Shown in pieces: positions 8,101-16,025 of a stretch of 21,074 nucleotides of DNA. The position numbers and the translations under genes are program-made. This DNA is from Blastocladiella britannica (lineage: Eukaryota; Blastocladiomycota; Blastocladiomycetes; Blastocladiales; Blastocladiaceae), in assembly GCA_025349905.2 (NCBI GenBank), contig MU624732.1:6466-27539 (forward strand), given 5' to 3'. Position 1 is the stretch's first letter, and every line of letters starts with the position of its first letter. The notes beneath the pieces were generated by a model that searched no databases, had not been told where the DNA came from, and saw only the letters and a list, made by a program, of their open reading frames with translations.

Positions 8101-11100
8101 CCGTAAGGACTCGTCTACCGGGTAGTCGAGCGGGATCGGGTGCTCGGACCCGCACATGATCGACAGGAAATCAAACTTGAGGGTCGCGAGCGTCGCTGAA
8201 TCGGAGAGCGTGATCGGGTCGTTATGCAGCGCCATCAGGGACTCGATGACGGTGAAGGGGACGAGCGGGATCAGGTCGCGCAGGAAATAGGCCAACGCTA
8301 TGTTGAGTTCCTTGGCGAGCGTCAGGCCATTGGTGGTCTTTTTGTGCACTGTGTACCATTTTTTTTTTTTCCTATGAGCTTATATGCAGTTCCTCCAAGA
8401 GAAAAAATGATGGCTGTACCCAAAGGGCTAATCACGCCGACAAGCCGTTTCACGCAATCAATCTCGTCGGCACTCGTAGACCCATTGTCGCGGATCCGAG
8501 CCAGCGCCATCGACTTCACAAGCGTGTTGAAGATGGCCCATGCGACTTCCAGCCCAAACTCGGCCCATGCCGCGACCGTCGGCGGCGGCGCAGCGGAACT
8601 CGCGGGTCCCTCCAAGATCGAAATCCACCCGGTAGCCACGGCAATGTGCACGCCAGCGGCATCCAGCCGGTTGCTAATGTACTCGGTCAACAGCGACCCA
8701 GCGGCGGCGTTGCTGGTGGCCGAGGACGACGAGCTGGTAGCACTGCCGCGGAGCACCGAGACGGGCGATGCCAGCGACTCTTCGTGCAGCGTCCGCAGCA
8801 CGTGGATCACGGCGCGGACCACTGCCGCGCGTGCGCCCAGCGACATCATGCTGAGCGAGAACTTGGCAAACAAGTGGTCGAGCACCGCTACGTGGAACCG
8901 GACGAGGGACGAGGGGCTGGCGCGCACCAGGACCGAAGGGTCGCTCGAGTCCACGGCCGCCGACAGGAACGTGTGCAGCGCCTCGTCCTGGACCACGAAC
9001 GAGCTGAATGCCAGCAACTGCAGCGTGAACGTGTCCTTGGTGGACATATCCCCGGTGCTGGTCGCGTTGGCACTGATACTTCCGCTCCCATTGGTATTGG
9101 AGCCAACTACCATGGACTCGCCGGTCAAGTACGCAGCGGCGGGGCCCGTGGTGGGCACCTCGCCCTGGGACACCGCCAGCGTGTACTCGCCGTCGTGCAA
9201 GAACCGCCCACGAGCGTCGGTGAGGGGCAGCACCGTGTACCCGTTAGGCGTCAGCTCGCCCGGATGCTTTTCTTTACACGAGACGTGGTGGAACGTGAAC
9301 CGCGCGTGCAGCGGTTCCGCGGTGGGCGCCAACCGACACTTGATTTCGTCGTCCATGATCGGGTTCTTTTCATGGTACACGATATTGGTCCATGCCTTTT
9401 TGCGCCACTCGGACTCGCACGCGCGGCCGGTGATGCATGCGATCGACTCGCCTTTCGAGTTGCAGATCTCGACGCTGCACACAATGTTGCGCCCTTTGCC
9501 CTTGCGTTGAATCAGCTGCATCGGGCGCAAGAATAGCTCGTGCGTGACCTGACTAGCAGCCCCCAGTTCGCCACGACCATCGACCACCGGAACCACGCCG
9601 CGGTGGTCGCTCAAGTCGGCCGCGTAGTCGTAGCTGGATCCGGCAGCGGCAGCACCACCGCGGGGAAGCGACGGCGCCGTGTCGCGGCGCGGACTGGGTG
9701 GAACGTACCCGGGGACGGCGGGACGAGCCAGCGCGGCTGCAGGGGTCAAGCCCGCGGGCGTGAGCGACTGGCGGCGCACCGAGAACCGAATACTGGCGGG
9801 AACCGCCTTGGCCAGTGGCGACGACGAGGGCGATGAGGACGACGCTGAGGACACCGATATGATTGATGCCGGTGACCCGTTGGCCACCGACCCAGTCGAT
9901 CCGGGGGACGTCGCCGACAATATATCGTCCGCGCCGCCACGCACCACAGACGCCACGAACGCCGCTAGCGACTGGCCGTGGTGCGGTTTGCGGACCAAGA
10001 CTGACCGCAAGTGCAAGTCCACTGCCGCAGATGCACCTGCCGGCACTTGTTGCGGCGCGACCTCGGCCAAGTTGACCACCGCCGCCGCCCACGACATGCG
10101 GAACATGGCCAGTTTCGCGACCGCCGCTCCAATAGTCGGGCTCGCCTGTGCCTTCTTATCGTCCAAGTCCGGGTTCTCGAGAATATGGTCGACGCGGACC
10201 ACCAGCACGACTCCCGGCCGCAGCGCTAAATCGGCAGGGAACATGGCCACGGGCGGCTGTGTTGCCGGTGTCGCGGTACCCCTGTAGGCGGCGAGTATGG
10301 CGGCGTTGGCCGGAATGTTTTTTTCCATGTGGACGGTCGCCGATAACCGGTTGCCCGTGGCCTCGTCGTGCAGCGACAGCTGTAAGAAGATTGGGCGCGT
10401 GTACTCGGGAATCACGCACTCGGTGAGCGCGAGCTCGATCCATCCGCCCGCACTCCCGCCATTGTTCAGTGGAATGATGCTATCGGTCATTGTAGTGGCG
10501 GTGCTGCTGAGGATGCGGCGGTGGGGCGGGATCGGACGCGGAGTCCAAACTGCATCCTGGCACAGTTGCAGCACACTGGTGGAGGATGGGGAGGGGATGA
10601 TCCGACTGGCGCGGCGACCTCCCTCAGAGGCGGCAGTGGACGATGACGCAGCCGCCGCTTCAATCAGTGGCTGATAGTCACTCAAGTGTGCCGACTTGGC
10701 CACAATAGCGACGCGCGGGGCCGCCAAGCTCGCAATGATGGCTTCGGCAGCGGGATCCCAGAGACTCAACCGATCGGCTGCCACCAATTGATCTCGAACC
10801 AACGGGCCGAGGGGTATCGCCGAGAGGTAATCGACCGACGGAAGCGCTGGCGGGGTGTCCGGGATATCCTACATATATCAACCATTATTGTTATTGAGCG
10901 ATATCAACGGGAAATCAAAAAAAAAAAACGTACAGCCAAGAACGAAGCAAGTCGGATCTTGCTACTACTCCCGCTATCCAGCTGCTCCTTGGACGATCGC
11001 AGAGTTACGGGCGCCGTGGGCGCAATCAAGTCCTGGAACGGCCCATTGACGGTTCCCAGCCCGCCAATCCCACCGCCGATGCCCGTCGAAAGGCTCCCTT

Positions 11101-11551
11101 TGCGATCCGTGGTGCCCACAGGACTCGAAGCGATTGGGGCCAGGAGCGTGTCTCCACCGCCGTTACCAGTGGCAGCAGTGGCATTGGTGGTGGTGGATCC
11201 GGCGGTCGCGGCGGTGGCCATGCTCCCGACCGAGGTGGTGGACAGGTTGGACGCGGTTCGCTGCGAGGGCCTGCGGCCGACCAACGAGCGCGCAGACGAC
11301 GATCCGGTGCGTCCATGACCAGGACTCGTTGCCGTGGATGTACTGGTGGTAAAGTGCTGCAAGTGACTGCCGCCACTCGTCGTCGATGGCGGTGGGGTCG
11401 AAGGGGGGACCAAAAGCGAAGGCGATGGATCCTCCATGATGGTTGAGCGCGCGGTCGTGACGCTGCTGATGGATCCACTGCGGGCGGCCCCAGCCGAAAT
11501 GGACCGCGGCGGGACTTCTTTGACCACGGGGGGCGGTGCTGCTGCAGACAT
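5190..11551 (-). CDS. DOCK-C (DOCK6/7/8-like) Rho-family GEF
   Basis: Guanine nucleotide exchange factor expected to activate Rac/Cdc42-type GTPases in cell polarity and actin control. Eight exons: 11551-10934, 10868-8420, 8348-7708, 7648-6974, 6912-6220, 6148-5500, 5435-5330, 5271-5190. They join to 5913 nt, or 1970 aa, normal for the subfamily. Residues 1-206 are Ser/Thr-rich, with a weak match to the DOCK-C N-terminal motif (PFQDLIAP). The DHR-1 C2 domain is about 650-790. A helical ARM-like middle is about 1020-1460. The catalytic DHR-2 is about 1462-1960, with TYYRVGFFGTRWGD, KLDPTKAYAQVTHVDPYF and LQMVLSGS followed by VNSGP (about 1848), the latter near the nucleotide-sensor region of known DHR-2 domains. 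There is no SH3 domain and no PH domain, which separates it from DOCK-A/B and zizimin types. All introns are 58-71 nt. The ATG at 11551 is the first in frame; only 69 nt separate it from the RCC1L-like stop. Specificity cannot be read from sequence. Confidence 0.92.
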
Positions 11552-11620
11552 GGCTTTGGCACCCAGGTTTAAAAGATTTGTAATTGTGCGATGTGAAGAG
11601 GCCAAGCGATGGGAAATGGA

Positions 11621-13173
11621 TCAACTCAGCTCCGTCACGGCCAAGCCAAAATCGACCCCGAGTGCCACGGCAGTAATCCGCTCGCCCGCGTCCAAAACAT
11701 GGAACACCCTGCGCCACGGATCCGATGCGACGCCACTGCCATGCGCACATGCGGCCAGCGACGCGCCGTTAGCGGTAAACACGCGGCGCGTGGTGTGCAA
11801 CCCGACCGCGTGCCCGCGCGCACTCACCAGCGCCCACTCGCCGTCCGCCGGCACACTTGCCGGTAACGGCACGGCCGCGCCCTCCGACACCCCGTGCCCC
11901 GCGTACACGAGTCGGCGGTCGATCCCGGCCGGCGACGGCCCCCTCGGCGGCGGCGCCAACGCAGCGGTACCGGCAGTGACGGGCGACCGGCGTGCCCACC
12001 AGGTCGCCGACGAAAACGGCGGCGTGCACGCGACCGCGAACAACGATGCGGAAGCGCCCGCAGCGGCGTCGACCAATGCCACGTCCGAGCTGCCCGGGAA
12101 CGCGTACGCGTCGGCGGAGGTCGGGTGTGCGCGTTCCGGGTGCGCGCGAGTCCAGGGGACGGTGGCGGGGACCGGCGCGGCGATACGGTCGACGGCGCGG
12201 CCGGTCGCGCACTGGCCGTACTCGGAGTTGCCCCACGCGTAGCACCCGCGCACGCCGTCGCCCGGTCTCTGGTCGGCGGTGATGGCCAGCGTGTGGTCGG
12301 CGCCGGCCACAATGCGCCGCACGGCGGACCCTGGCCCCTCATTGCCACCAAGTTGCTGCAATCGGGCCCAGGACCCGTACACGCCCGTGGCCGCGTGCCC
12401 CGTCTGTCCGTCCGACGCCCACCCGGCGCTCGAGACGGTCCCCGACGCGTGCAAAAACACCGAGTGGTCGTACCCCGCGGCTACATGCACCACGTCGCCC
12501 AGCGGCAGATCGGGCGCCGACCATGCGTTAATGAGCGAGGGGGCGGATAGCAGCGACTGCCCGAAATGGTTGGATCCGGCGGTCCACACCGTGCGCGATC
12601 CGGTGCCGTCCTGGATCAGCGCCAGTGAGTGCTGCCGGCCTAACGCTATGCAATGCACTACCGACTTGTCGGGTAGCGACCACACGTGCCGGCTCCATGC
12701 TCCGGCCGGGTGGTCGTTGCTATCGGGCAGGATTCCTGTAGTGCGTTTCGTGAGAAGCAATTGAAAGGACAAGGGTTTAAGAGAGACATGTACCCAGCTG
12801 TCCGCTGGTATTGAGGCCGGCCAGCACGATGCGGTGAGTGCCGCTGCGTGTGCTCTGGGTGACGATCCCAGCGTGCTTGACCCCAGCGCGGAGGTAGACC
12901 AGGTCCTGTTCATATTGCGTCAGTCAATCGCCACTTCGAAAAATAAAAGAGCAAGAGGACATTGTCAAAGGCCGCGAGTAGCGTCGGTGGGTGGACGGCA
13001 GTGGCCAGGGCCGGGTTGGAGGCGGTGCGAGGCGCATGCAAGTCGGTGGCGGTCCCACCGAGGCCAAGCACGTCCTGCAGGAGCGAAAAGTCGAAGCGGC
13101 CCCATCCGTACAGCCCGAATCGCGCCGATCCGCGGGCAATGGGCGCGAGTGCAGGGGCAGCAGCAGCGGCCAT
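11621..13173 (-). CDS. RCC1L: RCC1-repeat beta-propeller protein, RCC1L (WBSCR16)-like
   Basis: Seven-bladed RCC1-type propeller. Human RCC1L is mitochondrial and linked to OPA1 nucleotide exchange and mitoribosome assembly. Exons 13173-12961, 12905-12794 and 12735-11621 give 479 aa. RCC1-like units are seen throughout: VLAGLNTSGQLG, AAGYDHSVFL followed by GWASDGQTGHA, then AGADHTLAI and YAWGNSEYGQC. The last two pairings closely match human RCC1L as recalled (GWGADGQTG, GWGNSEY), which is why this subfamily is preferred over SERGEF or RCC1 itself. The final ITAVALGVDFGLAV closes the propeller. The N-terminus is Ala-rich with two arginines and no acidic residue in the first 20, compatible with a mitochondrial presequence. 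The first donor is weak (GTCCTC at 12960) but keeps frame and domain. It is head-to-head with the Cwf18 gene across 56 nt and tail-to-head with DOCK. Confidence 0.82.
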
Positions 13174-13229
13174 TTGGTTTTATTTCTCTTTGCTTTTATC
13201 AAGCACCAATTTTTTTTTTTTATCAACCG
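13174..13229. promoter_or_regulatory. 56-nt divergent promoter, RCC1L-like / Cwf18
   Basis: The whole space between the two divergent start codons. It holds a T12 tract (13210-13221) and AT-rich sequence, and no clear TATA box. Both genes probably share it, with the T tract favouring open chromatin. Inferred from position only. Confidence 0.45.
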
Positions 13230-14112
13230 ATGCTGCTGCATCCACCACCATCCTCGCACTCGACGACGGCCCACTCGGGCTCTGGCAATGGTCATGGTTT
13301 GAGCACTGGTCCATTTTCGACGACGACAACGACAACGTCGGCACTTTTGTTGGCTGCCGGCGCGCGTCGCCGTAAATTGGCTGACCTCAAGACGGGCATT
13401 CTGGGCGATCCCACGCACTTGTACAATGATTCGGACAGCGAAGAGGAGGATGAGGACGAAGAAGACAATGACGACAATGCGACAACATCGAATGGTCGTC
13501 ACGCAGACAGCATGGACGTGGACGGCGCGAACGGAGGCGGCGGCGAGGTGGCACGGGCCGAGCTGGCGGCGGTGGCGGCGTACCTGGACCTGACCAGGCT
13601 GCCGACGGTCGAGGACTTGGCGCGCTCGGTGCTGGCCAAGGCGGCCGAGGAGCAGCGGCTGCGGGCCGAGCGGACCATCACCGACGTTGCTGTATGTCTT
13701 TTTTTTTTCTGTGGCATCGTTTGGTGGGCACTAAGGATCTGGTTGTCATCTTTTGGAACAGGATCTGTCGGAACTGGCGCCCAAGCGCGCCAATGCGGAT
13801 CTCAAGCGCGAGCTGAAGCGGCGGACGGGCGCACTGGAGCAAAAGACGGATGCGATCTTGTACGACATCTTGAGTACGTTGTTTCTTTTATTTGTTTTTG
13901 TTACTGTTGTATCTCACTTTTGGTGCGATCAATCAGGGAAACGCGTCATGGATCAACAGCAGCAGCAACAGCAGCAACAACAGCAGGGGGAGCCGGCTGA
14001 GGATCTGGCAGCAGCCGTGGACGCGATGGAGGCGGCGGCGGCGGGCGGGATCAAGGGCCGCGGTGCTTCCGGCCGGCGCGGTGGGCGGCCGTCCGAGTGG
14101 GACGACGCGTAA
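13230..14112 (+). CDS. CCDC12: Spliceosomal protein of the Cwf18/CCDC12 family
   Basis: Component associated with the Prp19/NTC-containing spliceosome in fission yeast (Cwf18) and human (CCDC12). Exons 13230-13691, 13762-13873 and 13937-14112 give 249 aa. The diagnostic block starts at residue 155 (DLSELAPKRANADLKRELKRR) and continues with a heptad-like helix to about 195, matching the recalled family pattern LAPxKPxxDLKRDLxKKL. Upstream, ARRRKLADLKTG matches the N-terminal basic helix of CCDC12, followed by a long acidic stretch (residues about 68-85). After the conserved block come eleven consecutive Gln and the DLAAAVDAMEAA helix, which corresponds to the C-terminal helix of CCDC12. The protein is longer than human CCDC12 because of a Ser/Thr-rich N-terminus, the acidic run and the Gln run. 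Introns are 70 and 63 nt; the first has T10 just after its donor. Confidence 0.8.
13954..13986 (+). repeat. CAG/CAA repeat, eleven Gln codons
   Basis: Mixed CAG and CAA codons encode eleven Gln directly after the conserved Cwf18 block. The interruption by CAA suggests a fairly stable tract, but length variation between strains is likely. Confidence 0.9.
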
Positions 14113-14328
14113 TACAAACATGTTTGCAAATGCGCAATCAGCAGTGCGGAGCGCGTGATTGAGGATCCACTGGAATTCAGTTTGCGTGATCCGACACATC
14201 AACGACAACCCGCACATCAACACGCTTTTCGCAGCGCACAGACACCCCACTGCGATAAGTTAACTGCGCACTCTTTTTTGCTTGTTGTGTCTTGAGCGGC
14301 AACATGCTCAAGCGCACGCAATGCGATC

Positions 14329-14343
14329 CGAGTCATTGACTCG
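14329..14343. promoter_or_regulatory. Palindrome CGAGTCA-T-TGACTCG
   Basis: Perfect 7-bp inverted repeat with a 1-nt spacer. It places two TGACTC half-sites head to head, as recognised by Gcn4/AP-1 type bZIP factors. It sits about 470 nt upstream of the next start codon and 217 nt after the Cwf18 stop. Binding is inferred. Confidence 0.45.
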
Positions 14344-14436
14344 CATTTCTTTCTCTTTCGTTGTTTGTGCATTGTTGTTGGCACCCGTCCATTCCCCCTC
14401 TACTCACCACCCACCGACCTACTCATACTTTTTTTT

Positions 14437-14443
14437 TGACTCA
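14437..14443 (+). promoter_or_regulatory. TGACTCA, consensus Gcn4/AP-1 site
   Basis: Exact 7-bp consensus directly after a T tract, 94 nt from the palindrome and 26 nt before the next TGACTC. The clustering, rather than the single site, is the reason for listing it. Confidence 0.4.
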
Positions 14444-14460
14444 ATTCCCGCCTGCGGATC

Positions 14461-14483
14461 GTGCCGACTGACTCGATCGGCAC
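14461..14483. promoter_or_regulatory. Inverted repeat GTGCCGA / TCGGCAC enclosing TGACTC
   Basis: A 7-bp perfect stem with a 9-nt loop that itself contains TGACTC (14469-14474). It could be a DNA-binding palindrome or a hairpin in RNA; it lacks the following T run of a bacterial-type terminator. Confidence 0.35.
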
Positions 14484-14812
14484 AAAAAGAATACCCATTG
14501 CAAAAAAAAAATTTTGGTTTAACGACTCGCCGTCGCTTTCCAAGCAGTTTGTCTTATTGAATTTGACCCCAAGCGAATTCCTTTTTTTACTTGTCGAATG
14601 CTCTGATCGCCGCAAACAAGTTCAAACCGAGGTACCGTTTCTTCTTTCAGTGTGCACAATGAATCACATATCCTCGTGACTGTATTTATCACGTCATCCG
14701 AATGGATGTCTAATCGGACCTGCCAGATATCTTCAAAACCAACCTCTACTCACCCACCCGACCCTGCCGCATTTCCACAGAAACCCAACAACAACAAAAA
14801 AGATAATCCATC

Positions 14813-15775
14813 ATGCCTGTCCCCTGGTGGCTCCCTCCACAACGCAGCCCATCGTCGACCTCGGCTGCGGGCGCTTGGCTCCCATCGCTTGCATCCATTG
14901 CATCGCCGCTACTCCGCGCCGCCGCGTCTCAAGTCTCAGCCATCCGCGCTCCCACCCCGGACGATGACGACGACAGTCACGATGGCGACCATGACCGTAC
15001 CTCATCCCACCCTGACGATGACGACACCACCGGCGGTGGAAATGGGAGCGATGACTGGTTGGTCGTCCTGTCCACGTCACCTGCCTCAGCGTTCGATGGC
15101 GCCGCGGGACCCACTACCGTGTCGGAACCCGAGTACGCGCGCCGGCCCGAAATGCAGCCGGTTGCTGGATTGGAAGTGGCCGAGGGGATCGTGATTGCCT
15201 CTTCTACCGCAATCCCACGTTCCGGTGGAGCGCACTTGGGCCTTACCTTGTTGGTGCAGCACCAGCACCAGCAGCAACACGATGCGCCGCCACCGGCCGT
15301 GGTGTCGACGGTCGTGGCCATGGCCGGTTCGTTCACGTCCGAAACTCGCGATGAGGACATGGCAGATTTGGGGTCGACTCCCGCCGAAGCGGGCCCGATC
15401 ACCTTCTTCGAGGCCGACGGCGACGACCATGACTTGGTGGCGTTGCCGTCGGCGGCAGCAGCCATGGCCGATGACAGCGAGGACGATGCACTTGTTCGTT
15501 CTGGCGTGCTGGTTCCGATCCCGGACTGGGCGTGGCGCATGATCATGCACGACGATGACGAGGACGAGGACGAGTACCACCGCCAACAGCAGCAGCGCCG
15601 AAAGAACCAGCATGATCGCCGTCACCGCCGCCGCAGTCACTCTCCCGCAGCCGCGAGTCGCCGATTCATCTCGACGTCGTCGACGGGATCCACCAAGGCC
15701 GCGCGCGGATTCGTCGGCCGGTATGCGCGCCCACCCACGACTCTGTCCAAGCGTGGCAGCGCGGCGGCACCCTGA
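14813..15775 (+). CDS. Unidentified acidic, low-complexity protein (320 aa)
   Basis: Not recognised. It is a single uninterrupted exon with strong third-position GC and a C/A-rich leader before the ATG. The N-terminus (residues 1-45) is hydrophobic and Ala/Ser/Pro-rich and could form an amphipathic helix. Then follow Asp-rich runs and, at residues 79-86, SDDWLVVL, which fits the acidic W-x-x-V form of an Atg8-interacting (AIM/LIR) motif. The middle is Ala/Val-rich with scattered acidic residues. VPIPDWAWRMIM precedes a short Asp/Glu run at about 245-255, then comes a Gln, Arg and His-rich stretch that could act as a nuclear signal, and a basic tail. It is probably largely disordered. No transmembrane segment is convincing. 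Expression may be under bZIP control given the sites upstream. A long antisense frame exists over the same region but lacks splice or domain support. Confidence 0.65.
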   Translation: MPVPWWLPPQRSPSSTSAAGAWLPSLASIASPLLRAAASQVSAIRAPTPDDDDDSHDGDHDRTSSHPDDDDTTGGGNGSDDWLVVLSTSPASAFDGAAGPTTVSEPEYARRPEMQPVAGLEVAEGIVIASSTAIPRSGGAHLGLTLLVQHQHQQQHDAPPPAVVSTVVAMAGSFTSETRDEDMADLGSTPAEAGPITFFEADGDDHDLVALPSAAAAMADDSEDDALVRSGVLVPIPDWAWRMIMHDDDEDEDEYHRQQQQRRKNQHDRRHRRRSHSPAAASRRFISTSSTGSTKAARGFVGRYARPPTTLSKRGSAAAP

Positions 15776-16025
15776 TAACCCGTTCGCGCATAGTTTGTTT
15801 CTCTTGTTTATATGCTTGTTACGTCCCCCCCTTTTCTGTGCCCTTCCTCCACTGTCCATTAATTTTTTTTTTTTTTTGCCGTTCCCTTCCCTCTTTCTGC
15901 TGCCTGTGCACTCCTGAGTCTGTCCATAGCTGTCCCTTTCATGTCTCACATAACTATATAATATATAACACTACCCATTTCTTTTCATATATTACAACAA
16001 GAAAACAATTCTGGTATTTAAAACT
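15776..16025. other. Convergent intergenic region
   Basis: 250 nt between two stop codons of converging genes. It contains a T15 tract (15863-15877) and an AT-rich block (about 15950-16020) with TATAATATATA. It probably carries both 3' UTRs and polyadenylation sites. No gene seen. Confidence 0.5.

Larger units (their letters stand above)
14113..14812. other. 700-nt intergenic region with clustered bZIP-like sites
   Basis: No gene was recognised. 14113-14292 stays open in frame after the Cwf18 stop (60 codons to TGA at 14293-14295), without homology I can name. From about 14270 the base composition turns AT-rich, with T9 (14429-14437) and A10 (14502-14511). Four TGACTC-type sites, an ACGTCA (14691-14696) and a 7-bp-stem hairpin lie here. 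The final 80 nt are C/A-rich and look like a 5' leader of the gene at 14813. No tRNA cloverleaf or B-box was found. Confidence 0.5.

Noticed and set aside
8224..9510. 428-codon plus-strand ORF
   Set aside because: It lies opposite the DHR-1 exon of the DOCK gene, whose domains are unmistakable. Long antisense frames are common opposite GC-rich coding sequence.
14461..14483. Rho-independent terminator or tRNA arm
   Set aside because: The genome is eukaryotic, there is no adjacent T run, and no other tRNA arms surround the hairpin.
15086..15949. 287-codon minus-strand ORF over the unidentified protein
   Set aside because: Runs through homopolymer tracts and has Arg-rich shadow composition. 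The plus frame has the leader and start context.
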